Source of the DNA: Ophiostoma sp. CBS 140.51
Lineage: Eukaryota > Ascomycota > Sordariomycetes > Ophiostomatales > Ophiostomataceae
Length of the DNA: 22,512 bases
Reading direction: 5' to 3'
NCBI GenBank assembly: GCA_029298735.1
Contig: JANSLP010000444.1
Location: 1 to 22,512, forward strand
The position numbers were made by a program, and so were the translations under genes. Below the pieces are notes generated by a model. That model was not told the origin of the DNA, made no database searches, and worked only from the letters and a program-made list of their open reading frames with translations. Shown one piece after another: positions 7,640 to 17,784 of this stretch (position 1 is its first letter; each line of letters starts with the position of its first letter).

Positions 7640-8469
7640 ATGGCGACGCCCAGCGGCAAGGCCGTGGCAAAGTAAGAAGCAGAAAGATGCTTTCCATTCG
7701 ACACTCTCCATACAACAGAAACTAACATGCTTCCCTCTTCTTTTTTTAACAGGCCCGACCCCAAGGATGTCGTTACGAACCCGCGCGGCATTCCCCAGGC
7801 ACCGTTTGTCGACAAGGTCGAGGACTACGTGACGTCGCGTGAGGACGTTGAGCCGACACTGCGGCGATTCCAAGAGATGATTTCGAAATACCAGTTCATG
7901 GAGTCGAACCTGCAGCGCCGTGTGAGCGGACTGGACGAGAAGTTGCCGGATATCCAAAAGACGCTCGACACGGTGCGGTTCCTGCAGACACGGAGGCCAG
8001 GCGCGAAGAAGGAAGCAAACGACTCGGACGACGAGCTGGATAGCGACGAGGACGAGACTGAGGACGGCGAGGCGATTGAGACGACATTCGAGCTCAACGA
8101 CACGCTCTATGCCAAGGCCACAATCCCACCGACGGACGAGGTGTACCTCTGGCTGGGCGCCAACGTGATGCTGTCGTATCCCATCGACGAGGCGCAGACG
8201 CTGCTCGAGCAGAAGCTCAACTCGGCACAGACGACGCGGCGCAACTGCGAGGAGGATCTCGAGTTTTTGCGGGAGCAGATTACGGTGAGTTCTGAATGCT
8301 TCCACCGAACACTGATTCTATCATTTACTGACGTCTCTCTTAGACAATGGAGGTCGCAATCGCACGAGTATACAACTGGGATGTTGTGCAAAAGCGCAAG
8401 GAGAAGACGGAGGCCGAGCCGACCAAGGGCAGCAGTAGTAAGGGCGGCGTTGATGAGCCGGATGGCTAA
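7640..8469 (+). CDS. pac10: Prefoldin subunit 3 (Pac10/Gim2/VBP1 family)
   Basis: An alpha-class subunit of the hexameric prefoldin chaperone, which passes unfolded actin and tubulin to the cytosolic chaperonin. Three exons, 7640-7671, 7753-8284 and 8344-8469, give 229 aa. Intron 1 (81 nt) has GTAAGA, CTAAC (7722-7726) and AACAG. Intron 2 (59 nt) has GTGAGT, CTGAC (8328-8332) and TTAG. The ATG has A at -3 and G at +4. Recognition comes from NPRGIPQAPFVDKVEDYV near the N-terminus, an N-terminal helix (LRRFQEMISKYQFMESNLQR), FELNDTLYAKATIPPTDEVYLWLGANVMLSYP for the beta-hairpin region, the DEAQTLLEQKL helix and the C-terminal EVAIARVYNWDVVQKR. An acidic Asp/Glu/Ser insert of roughly 20 residues (from about 101) sits between the N-terminal helix and the hairpin. 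The C-terminal tail is Lys/Glu/Ser/Gly-rich. Confidence 0.93.
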
Positions 8470-9849
8470 ACAGGGGGTGAGGGGTGACGATTTACAGGGC
8501 ATTTAAAAGTAAAAAATGGAGAAAATATACCACCACATATTGAGTTCACGATGAGGCGGCAGTCACGAGCAGAAAACGATATGCATTTAAGGAGTAATTC
8601 CTGGAGATGCAAAGGCAATTCCTTGGACTGTATTGTCATCAGCGAGACGTAAGAATGTTTCAGTCAACAGGTTGGAGACCTGATTCCCTTTTAGTATCAC
8701 CATGCCCATGGCAGCCCTTATAATATTGTTGCATGCGTTGTTGCCCGGTACTTTTTAACATGTCTATCAGAACAAAAAAAAAAACCCAAAAAAAATCCCT
8801 TGAAATGGGACCCTTAACACTATCGTGTCTCCATGTCAAATTACGGAGGTGCCATTGAAATTACAGGCCGCGTACCGCCCGCAAAACCCACTACGCTTCA
8901 GGGGACAAGTACGCTGTTTGGATGGAGCCGACGCTTGCCTTTTCAGGCCGATCTGCCCTATCACCCGGGCTGCGCCCCTTTTTTGGGCAAACCAAAACAG
9001 GCTTTCAAGTGCACTCAAGTGCCCTGGAAAAGGAGGTGGAAAAGGCGGGGCGATTGCCTCGATGGGCTCGACTTTGGCCTGGCCTGCATCCAGGCCTATT
9101 GCTCCTTCCTCCTCACGGGGCAGAAGCTGTGGCCCTGCCTTGTTGAGCTGTCCAATAGGTGTGCATCTTCAGTGCGTGTGGAATAGGCAAGAGCAACCAG
9201 CGGTTCTTGCTTCAGAAGGGTTCTTCGTCATCACTCAGCTATTTTTTGCTATCTCCTGGTACATCTCTTGTCATTGAGCGCCATTGAGCGCCACAGTATC
9301 ACCCAACTATCTTAATGACAAAGCCGGTGTTCGTTATGTTATGCTGTGTTATGTTAGTGTGGACTCGACCCAGTGCCAGTTCTTGTTCCAATTCTTGTTC
9401 TAGTTCCAGGTCTTTTACTGCTTCTCCTGCCAGTATTAGTATGCAGTTGCCGTAGTTGCCCCCTTCCGCCGCCAATTTCCCTTGCTCCTTCCCTCTGACG
9501 CAGCCAGTTCTTTGCTCTTCCCCCTCTCTCCGCCCGCCATCTGAAAAAAACTGGGTCCCAACAGAAAAAGGGAAAACGCAGAAACTCAAGATTAAATACA
9601 GTTCGCCAAAAGTGACGACCGCCTTTTCCCGCTCCTTCCCCTTCTTTCTTAAGTTCTAGGTCTTTTCCCAACTACCAATATCTACCTCGCTCCTTTTTTA
9701 TTTTTTTCTGCAACCCGCTATTCGAGTTGCATCCTTTCTCTTTTCTAACCAAAACGTGCGATCCTCACCTCGACGGCTTCGCTATCCTATTCCGCCCAAA
9801 TCACAGCAAATCCTAACCCCACCTCCAACCTCCCACAACCACCACCACA
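8470..9849. other. Intergenic region between prefoldin and sec14
   Basis: About 1.4 kb without a supported gene. It contains the prefoldin 3' UTR, an A-rich run with C interruptions near 8773-8800, a more GC-rich segment at about 8860-9150 with overlapping small ORFs that resemble no known protein, a perfect 10-bp direct repeat at 9272-9291, and CT-rich sec14 promoter DNA from about 9450 on. The sec14 leader just before the ATG is rich in CCACC. Confidence 0.5.
9272..9291. repeat. Perfect 10-bp tandem duplication
   Basis: CATTGAGCGC occurs twice in a row, about 560 bp upstream of the sec14 ATG. It may be a simple duplication or a paired protein-binding site. Confidence 0.5.
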
Positions 9850-10982
9850 ATGGCGGCCGACGCAGCAGCAAACGGCGGCATGGAGCTCGACCCCAAGTAC
9901 GACAACTATGACTACCCCATTGTGTCGCCGGCCGACGTCAGCGGCCACCCGGGCCATTTGACGGCTGAGCAGCAGGCTCAGGTGCACCAGCTACGTCTGA
10001 TGCTGGAGGCCCAGGAGTTTACAAAGCGGCTAGACACGCTGACGCTGGTGGGTTTCCCCGAGGATGGCAGACGATAATAATGATACGACGGGGGGTGGAA
10101 CTGGAATACTGACAATCTTTCTAATAGCTCCGCTTCCTGCGCGCGCGCAAGTTTGACGTCAACCTGGCCCTTAAGATGTTCGTCGAGTGCGAGGCCTGGC
10201 GGAAAGAGACGGGTCTCGATGACCTCGTCGCCACCTGGGAGTACCCCGAGAAGGAGAAGATTTTCGAGTACTACCCGCAGTACTACCACAAGACGGACCG
10301 CGACGGCCGCCCCGTCTACATTGAGTCCCTCGGCAACATTGATCTTACTGCTATGTACAAGATCACCACGCCCGAGCGTATGATTACCAACCTCGCCGTC
10401 GAGTACGAGCGCCTCGCCGACCCCCGCCTGCCTGCCTGCTCGCGCAAGGCCGGCCACCTGCTCGAGACCTGCTGCACCATCTTTGACATGAAGGGCGTCG
10501 GTATCTCGCGCGCGCCCCAGGTCTACTCGTACATCAAGCAGGCCTCGGGCATGTCCCAGAACTACTACCCGGAGCGTCTCGGCCGTTTCTACCTGCTCAA
10601 CGCCCCCTGGGGCTTCTCGACTGTCTGGTCCATCATCAAGGGCTGGCTCGACCCGGTCACTGTCGCCAAAATCCACATTCTCGGCAGCGGATACCAGAAG
10701 GAGCTGTTCCAGCAGGTCGCCCCCGAGAACCTGCCCAAGCAGTTTGGCGGCTCGTGCGAGTGCGAGGGCGGCTGCGGATTCTCCGACATGGGCCCGTGGC
10801 GCGAGCCTGAGTGGTACAAGCCGGCTGCGTGGGAGAAGAAGGAGGGCGATGCCTCTGCTGCTGCTGCCGCCGCCGCTGCACCAGTGGACCCCGAGGCAAC
10901 AAAGACTGAGGACGTTAAGCTGGAGGCCCCCGGCGCCGCCGCCGAGGAGGCTGCTGGCGCCAAGGAGACGGCTGCCGCTTAG
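9850..10982 (+). CDS. sec14: Sec14-type phosphatidylinositol/phosphatidylcholine transfer protein
   Basis: A cytosolic lipid exchange protein that couples phosphatidylinositol and phosphatidylcholine metabolism to Golgi secretion. Exons 9850-10047 and 10128-10982 give 350 aa. The 80-nt intron has donor GTGGGT, branch CTGAC (10109-10113) and acceptor AATAG, and joins DTLTL to LRFLRARKFDV, restoring the CRAL-TRIO N-terminal helix motif. Family signatures are DGRPVYIE, AGHLLETCCTIFDMKGV, YYPERLGRFYLLNAPWGFST, LDPVTVAKIHILGSGYQKEL and ENLPKQFGG. Glu in YYPER (about 215) and Lys in TVAK (about 247) correspond to the yeast Sec14 residues needed for phosphatidylinositol binding. A Cys-containing stretch, CECEGGCGFSD, follows the lipid domain, then a low-complexity Ala/Glu tail. 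The start has a good context (CACAATGG). The frame stays open after the TAG for another 33 codons (see findings). Confidence 0.93.
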
Positions 10983-11442
10983 GTGCGCCAACCGACGAAG
11001 AAGGACTCTGATGATTCTCTGTTGAACAAGGCGAAGATGAAGGCGAGGAAGAGCTGGGAGCGGGCCAAGGGACGGCGATCGGCGTGATGTGTGATGAGTG
11101 TCTTTTTTTCGTGTGTTTGTGTCCTTTTTACACTTTATATGATCTTTTCTTTCTGTTATTGATGATGATGGCCCTCCCTTTTGCACTGTCTCTTGCGTCA
11201 TCTCTTTGAGAGGAAAGGCTTTTCTGGCCTCTATTTCAAGATTCTGGTTATACACATAAAAAAGAATACACCTTTAGTTTTGATTTTAAAGAATACGGCA
11301 TATGAAAATGTGAATGATTAAAGTAAAAAGAGTCCTATTTCCAGTGGTATCGTAAAATTCGTAAAAAGCAGCCCTAACACAAACGCCGTCCAGCCCATGA
11401 TTATGTACACGTAAATCCATCCTTGCTTTCGTCCCCAGTCGA
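10983..11442. other. Shared 3' region of the convergent genes sec14 and mis14
   Basis: The two genes are transcribed towards each other, so this segment holds both 3' UTRs. The first 104 nt (10983-11086) continue the sec14 reading frame with coding-like composition up to a TGA. From about 11090 the DNA is AT-rich and unremarkable. Confidence 0.55.
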
Positions 11443-12290
11443 TTATCTCTCTGCCACAGCATAGTCGCCAGCTACGCGTGCCCGCTCCATACGCGCCACA
11501 GTTGCCGGCATTGCTTGCTTTAAACGGCCCAACCCGGCCACGGCTTGTGCAAAGGATGCTGCCGAGGATGCAGTGTCTGCGTTTTCTGCTTCTGCCTCAG
11601 CCTCTTCCCGAGCAGCGGCCGCGGCCACTTCTTGTTGTTGTTGGAGCACTTCTTGCAATGCTGCTGCTGCAGCATCGTCGGCTGCCAACTGCCCTGCCAG
11701 CGCCTGTTCGCGTGCACGCACTGCCGCTGCCGGCACACGCCTCTTCAGCAGGGCAATGTCTCTCAACAGGTCCTCTTCGTCGCGCGACAAGTCCTCGACG
11801 CGCTGCCGTTTGCGGGTATCAAAGGGTTCGGTCTCCTCGACGGGCGCCTGGTTCTTCTTGCCCTTCTTGCCCTTCTTGCCCTTCTTGCCTTTTGCGTTGG
11901 AGTCGCTGTCGTCGTCTTCGTCGTCCCAAAAGGGTGCAGGGTCGACCGGCAGGCCGTTGATTGTCAGGTTGGGTGCAGCGAGCGCAAAAGCTCTACGAAT
12001 GTACTGCAGAGTCACCATTAGCAGTATTCAATTAATAATGGCCAGGTGCTGGAGGGACTTACTTCATTCACTAACGCCTCGACGCGCGTGTGCAGATCAT
12101 CCTCTTCGACGCGCTTCTTCTTCTTGCCATTCTTGCCGACTGCTTTCTCGTTGTTGTTGTCGTCTTCATTCGCGACGGGCGGGAACGCGGCTGCGACACT
12201 ATCGGCAGCGGCACGGCGCACATTGTCGACGAGGTAGGCGAAATCTTCGGGGGCCTGGAGCTCAATCTTGCGGTGATGTGCGGCCTCCAT
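11443..12290 (-). CDS. mis14: Kinetochore protein Mis14/Nsl1 (Mis12 complex subunit)
   Basis: A subunit of the Mis12/MIND complex that links the inner kinetochore to the Ndc80 complex. Exons 12290-12063 and 12003-11443 on the minus strand give 262 aa. The 59-nt intron has GTAAGT, a CTAAT branch site and CTGCAG, and joins EALVNE to YIRRAF in phase. The family signature is HRKIELQAPEDFAYLVDNVRRAAADSV at the N-terminus, then RVEALVNEYIRRAFALAAPNLTINGL (about 69-94). Next come an acidic stretch, four GKK units, and FDTRKRQRVEDLSRDEEDLL leading into a long Ala/Glu/Gln-rich coiled coil. The length is at the upper end for the family because of low-complexity inserts. The ATG was chosen because the conserved block starts within six residues. 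The promoter must fit in the roughly 400 bp before the stop codon of the upstream ABC gene. Confidence 0.88.
11854..11889 (-). repeat. Four tandem 9-bp units in mis14
   Basis: CTTCTTGCC on the plus strand (GGCAAGAAG on the coding strand) is repeated four times exactly and encodes Gly-Lys-Lys four times. It is a likely length-variable minisatellite and possibly a nuclear localisation or DNA/RNA-contact segment. Confidence 0.8.
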
Positions 12291-12696
12291 TTTGTGCGTG
12301 TGCAATTTTTGGTCTTGTGTGTGGCCACGTCGTCGTCCGTTGGTGAAGAGGCGAATGAATAATGTCTTCAACATGTGCCGTCAGCGACAGTACCCTGAAC
12401 GCGCTGGCGCGTGTTTATCAACAGACATGGATTCTAATTGACAGGGACGGACGCGGTTTATCGCTTATCGGTACATGTTTCCAGATATGCACTTAAGCAA
12501 ATGTGGGGTGCTGCCACGTATCTTGGCGTCGGAGCACTGGAAGGAGCCGCTGTAAGTGAAGTCATTAGGGGTCACTGATTGGCTGCTTTAGGGCATTCCT
12601 TCACCAAAGTCAATATTGACATTGCCTCCAGTAGTAATACGACGTATGTTAAATGCTAAATATTTTCAAATTCAAATACAGTACACCTTCTTTATC
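12291..12696. other. Spacer between the ABC transporter and mis14
   Basis: About 400 nt with the 3' UTR of the ABC gene and the mis14 promoter, both on the minus strand. It is AT-rich near 12640-12690. No further gene is visible. Confidence 0.5.
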
Positions 12697-15600
12697 TCAT
12701 TTTCTCTTTCCGTGAATCAGCGTACGGAATGCCCCGTTCTCCTTTGCCTCCAGCTCCGACGGCGGCCCGGCTTCGACCAGCTTTCCAGCCTCCAGCACCA
12801 ACACAACATCACTGTCCATGATTGTATCCAGACGATGAGCAACAGTGATTACCGTGTGCTCGCTAAACTCTTCTCGCACCAAAGTCTGCATCAGCTTGTC
12901 AGTTTCACCATCGACGTTGCTCGTGGCCTCATCCAACAACACGACATGGCCACGTGATGGACGCATAAGCAAGGCACGTGCTAGCGAGAAGAGCTGTTTC
13001 TGGCCTTGTGAAAGAGGCAACAACTTCATCTGGGTATCGAGGGTAGCTGTCGGCGAGGCTTTGGAAACTGTAGGTGTTGTGTCTCCGCTATTTTTATTAG
13101 TGGTGCTGCCACTTCCACCGTTGCTGCTGCCTTCTCCGTTACCACTGGTGCTACCAGCACTCGCAAGACCCATGGCAGCATCCACAACACGAGCCTCGCG
13201 ACCGGCAGCTTCTGCACTCGCACCGCGTGATTGCAAGACATCCCACAAATGGACTCGCTGAAGGACTCGGATCATGTCTTCGTCTGTGACTTGAGTCCCG
13301 GCAATGTCGAGGTTCTGCCGCACCGAGTCCGTCATGATGAGCATGCTGTCTTGAGGTACAGTAATGATGCGGCCACGTACTGTGTTTCGCGGCAGTGCGC
13401 GAACGTCGACACCATCGATGCGCACCGTGCCTTCACCTTCCAACTCAATGATTCGCAGGAAACTGAGCAACAGCGATGACTTGCCACTGCCAGTTCGGCC
13501 GACAACACCAACCTTGGTTCCTGGTGCAATGTCAACACTAACATTGTTCAGTGCCAGAGTCGGCATTTTGTACGATGCTGATAGGTTTGACAATGAGACA
13601 GCTCCACGGTCTGGCCAAGCGGGTGTCGGTGTGCCTTGGAAGCTCTCCACATGTTTGTCTTCTGGAAGGACGTCCTTCTCAAAGGTACGCAGGCGTGAGA
13701 TGGCACCAAGCGACGTCTCCATCCTAGTCCAGGCCTCGACAAGGTTGAACAGGTACCGGTTTGCTTCCAAGACGACGTTCAGGGCGATGCCCACCTGTCC
13801 ACCTGTCGCTGTGCCCTTGAATGCAATAGCAAGACCAATAATACCGACAGCCAGGACTGGCACGATGAGATCGAGAACCAGGGTCAGCCAGCGCTGGATA
13901 CATGAGAGCAGGTACTCTGGCTGGAGTGACTGAGCAAACTTTGCTGCATTGTCTCGAATAAAAGCCTGCTGCCAACCAAATGCACGGATGGTGGCCACGC
14001 CTTCCAGCGTCTCCAAGAAGCTCGAGTTGACGCGTGCACGGGTCTCGAGGTCGAGAAATCGCAGCTGCCGTGATGTTGGTAGGTAGATCTTCTGGACCAG
14101 GTAGAGAACAACAAACGTAAAGGGGAGCACGGCAACAATGAATGGCTGCACGATGCTCAACAAAATATACTGTGACAGCAGCCGAAATACCGCTTGGAAG
14201 ATACTAAAAAAGGAAAACGGCAGCTGCATGTCGATCATCATCATGTCTGAACTGAAGCGGTTGAGTGTCGTGCCCGTGTCCGTCGTATCAAAGAATGACT
14301 GAGGTGCATGGATGACGGTCCGTAGAAGTCGAGCGTGGAGTTCGTATCCTGAGTGTGGTGCAATAAGCAGGAATATTGTCATAAAGGCCCCAGAGAGAAA
14401 CACAAACGAGCCCAGGGCGATCATGAGGTATATGCCAGTGTAGAACCAAGCGTGTTGACCGTCGTCTTCTGCCAGCCAACGCAGCCAGTACGGGTTGAAG
14501 CCAACCAAGGAGGCGTACATCGTCAAACAGGCCAAAAGAAGAATAAGCCGAGCTGTCCCGATGGTACCAAAGTAATAGACTGTGTCTATTAGCTTACGAT
14601 GACGAAACAAGATTTCTCTGCAATGCAAAGAAGGTACATATCGGACTCACAGTAAAGAGAGATATCTCCCGTCTTCCGGGCCGCATCTTGAGCTGCATCG
14701 TCTGCCTTTCCCGGGGTTACTTGGATCTTATCCCTGGCCTCAGTTCGATCTCGAGGTTTGGCATCTTCTTCATCCTTCTCTTTCAAAACAACTTTATTGA
14801 TATAGCCTGCTTCTTGTCGAAGAGAATCCCAGGTTCCCTGCTCGGCGATGTTGCCCTTGTCGTCAAGAACAATGATGTAGTCGGATAGAGGGAGGTGTTG
14901 GACTGCCAAATATGTCAAAAGTCTTATCCACAGGATTAAAGTTGATTGCGAATTTTAGGTTCGACTTACCCGCATGGGTTATGAGCAAAACTGTAGTGCC
15001 GAACTCCTTGAAAAGACCCTTTGGTCCGATGAGATTGTCAACGATGTGCCTCTCCGTGGTTGCGTCGAGTGCAGACAGGACATCGTCAAGGATAATCAGA
15101 CTTTTGCGGGCGTATACCGCACGTGCGAGGGCCTCAAAAAGTAAATGTTAGGAAAGTTTCTGTGAGGTCAGTGTATTTTCCATTCACCGTCTTGTCACTT
15201 ACAACTCGCTGCTTCTGTCCACCAGACAGCGTGATACCTCGACTTCCGATGACTGTTTGATCCCGGTTCGGCATTTGGTCAAAGTCCTCTTCAAGGTTAC
15301 ATGCATGCACGACCCTTCTATACCAGTCCTCATCCGCAGTGCGGTCGTCATTGGGTGGTCCGCAGATGATGTCTTTGACAGTTCCGTTTATGAGCCAAGC
15401 CGTCTGAGAGCAGTATGCGATCGACCCGTAGGCCGTTTGTATGACGCCGGAATCGGGAGGGAGGTCACCCAGGAGGGCCTTTGCAAGAGTCGTCTTTCCA
15501 GTTCCGACGGCGCCAGAAACAACCACCAGGTTTCCGTCTTTTAGGACGGCGTTGATGTTTTTGAGAACAGGGTCGGCCGTTGAGGCTGGACGGATCGTCA

Positions 15601-17784
15601 CATTGTCAATATTTGCGGCCACACGGTCAGCAGTGTGGGTGCTATCGCCATCGGCGTCGGTATATCGGTTGTTGATAATCTCTCGCTTGTCTTCCCGGTC
15701 AGGGCTCACAAGGTATGTTTGCATGCGATCAAAGTCTGCAACCATTGCTGCGATTTCAGCAACAGTACTGAGGAGGCTAACCATGGGCGATGTTACAATG
15801 TTAATGATAGCAATGGAGGTGAACACCATGTTCACATCGATGGCCTTGGTGCCGCGGATCTCAGCTTGGATCACATATGCAATCAGTGTGATGGCAGGGC
15901 TGAGCATGTTCAATGCCACGGCTGTATAAGTAATTAGTAATATGTACTCGCAATGTAGAGACATAAAACGGCCACTCTTGGTGGACTTACCGCTGACGAT
16001 AAACACGATCTGGAGTTTGGAGAGAGTCACGTATCGCTTCATCTCTTCCTTTCTTGCCTCCAAAATTTTGGCTTCCATGACATCGACAAGGCCCATCATT
16101 TTGATGTTTTTGATTGCGTCAAGCTTGTCTTTTGTCGCCTGGACGCGCATCTGGGTCGCCATGACAAAGGACTTGTGATAGTCTGAGAGGTTGGAAGTGA
16201 GGAATTGGACGCTTTTTGACGTGCCTGAATTTTTTATGGTAAGCTGTATAAATCAACAATTCACAGTATCGTGATATTCCTCAATATCTGGAGTGCACTT
16301 ACAGAGAATAACGAGAAGAGGACAGATGCACACCCAGCCCAACTCTCTAGACAGCAAGTACATGCCGACGCAGAATTCGGCCAAGTCAGCCCACAGGTCG
16401 TGAATGACCTCTCCAACCGTTTCCGCGGACTCGGTATCCGATCCCACGATGGTCATGGCGGCTGAGTCTTCAAATATACCGTCCTTGATGGTCAAGCTGC
16501 GATTGTGGATGATGCCAGCCAGGGCCATGCGCACTGTGACTCGGAGCCGAATATACAATCGTGAGTAGATAGCCTTGGTGACCTGCAGTACAGGGTTGAA
16601 TTAGCAATGGCATGCTTTTAAACAATAACCATTATGCGGCGAGTTGACATACCGCCATTCCAGCGTAGATGATGACAGCCAGTAAGAGGAGAACTAGGCC
16701 TTCGTTTCTAATTTCAAATGGTGGGAATTCTTGGGTGACGAACGTGATAGCTCGGCTGATAAATATCGGCTGGCAACAGCGAAGTGCTGTGAAGGCTGCT
16801 CGAGGAAACAATATCGTGACATTCGGGCGCCAGACGTACTTTGCTAGTGTCATGAAGAGAGTCCAGCGGCGTTCTGGCTTTTCTGCGTTCTGTTAGACGC
16901 CCACTAGACGTGAAGAGCAAGGGACGTTTGATACTGACCTCTCTTGTCCCACTGTGTCTGCATTTCCTCCCGTATTCTCAGTGCGTCAAAGGTAGACTCC
17001 ATCACTGGCAGGTCCTCGGTAGACAGGATCTTTGAGCTTCCGGTCCAAAGAAGCCGGTTCACCCACCAGAAAAGGGCCAGTCCAAAGAAGCTGGACGTGT
17101 CCTCAGGCCCCAGATCGTCGTAAGGTTTGCGTAGGATGTCATTCTTGGTCTGGCTCTCGAGCACGAGAAGTACCCATTTGACAAGAAATACAGCCAGTGG
17201 AAGCCCCACGGGATCGCAAAGGTTCCGTGCCACGTACAACAGACCGGCTTGGACAATATCGCTGTAAATGCTGGCCGCTAAGTAGATTGTCAAGAGGCCG
17301 GAGGGTCGAACATTGCGGCCATGCTCGAGGAACGAAAGAACGATGACGGCCACATCCGCAACAAGGGAGGCCTGCAATGCTGCAGCATCCCAGCCAGAGT
17401 ACGTCTTAAGCCCGTGGATGACGGTTGCAAGTTGAAGAGCAAACAGTGACACGGTAGTGAACTAAACATAGGGCACATGTCAGCAGCCATAGTAAATAAT
17501 CCCAGGATCACATTTCCCACTCTAATAGAGAAAATACTCACAATTTTGAAATACCCACGACGATTGGGCAAAACAACTAGGTCGGTCTTGCGGAGCTGGA
17601 CAAACCGGACGGGCGTGCCTACAAGTAGCCATGCCGCTGGGCCAAGGAGTATGAGGGCTTGAAGGATCGCATCAAGGCGTGGGGAGCTAGATAGGTGGCC
17701 TCTCGAAGGCACAATATTGTTGTCTTTGTGAAGACATAGGCTCTCGGACAACGGTGGTCCTAAATTCAGCCTTGACGACTGCAT
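12697..17784 (-). CDS. ABCC-type (MRP-like) full ABC transporter
   Basis: A membrane exporter of the ABCC subfamily that uses ATP to move conjugates, drugs or metabolites out of the cytosol or into the vacuole. The substrate cannot be told. Exons on the minus strand: 17784-17542, 17461-16939, 16882-16653, 16582-16303, 16224-15991, 15921-15203, 15132-14970, 14902-14651, 14579-12697, giving 1508 aa, normal for fungal ABCC. A short hydrophobic N-terminal TMD0 region (about 1-215) precedes TMD1. NBD1 has Walker A GAVGTGKTT (about 640), Q-loop CSQTAW, signature LSGGQKQRV (about 735), Walker B LIILDDV with the usual Asp in place of the catalytic Glu, and THA. TMD2 follows (about 882-1190). NBD2 has GRTGSGKSS (about 1242), VPQDSM, LSQGQKQL (about 1404), VVLLDEATS and HRLDTI. 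NBD2 carries a low-complexity insert. The first ATG of the exon was taken; an upstream 5' exon cannot be excluded. Two acceptor sites are unusual (see findings). Confidence 0.9.

Noticed and set aside
7595..8305. 236-codon minus-strand frame opposite prefoldin
   Set aside because: Antisense shadow: the plus-strand protein has clear prefoldin homology and splice sites, the minus frame has none.
8825..9277. 150-codon and overlapping 117-codon frames between prefoldin and sec14
   Set aside because: No domain, no splice support, low similarity to any family I know, and several overlapping frames are open equally.
9978..11255. 425-codon minus-strand frame opposite sec14
   Set aside because: A long antisense frame caused by strong GC bias at third positions in sec14; Leu/Arg-rich and without domains.
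11573..12346. 257-codon plus-strand frame over mis14
   Set aside because: Shadow of mis14; Ser/Ala/Cys-rich, and the minus strand carries the Mis14 motifs and a proper intron.
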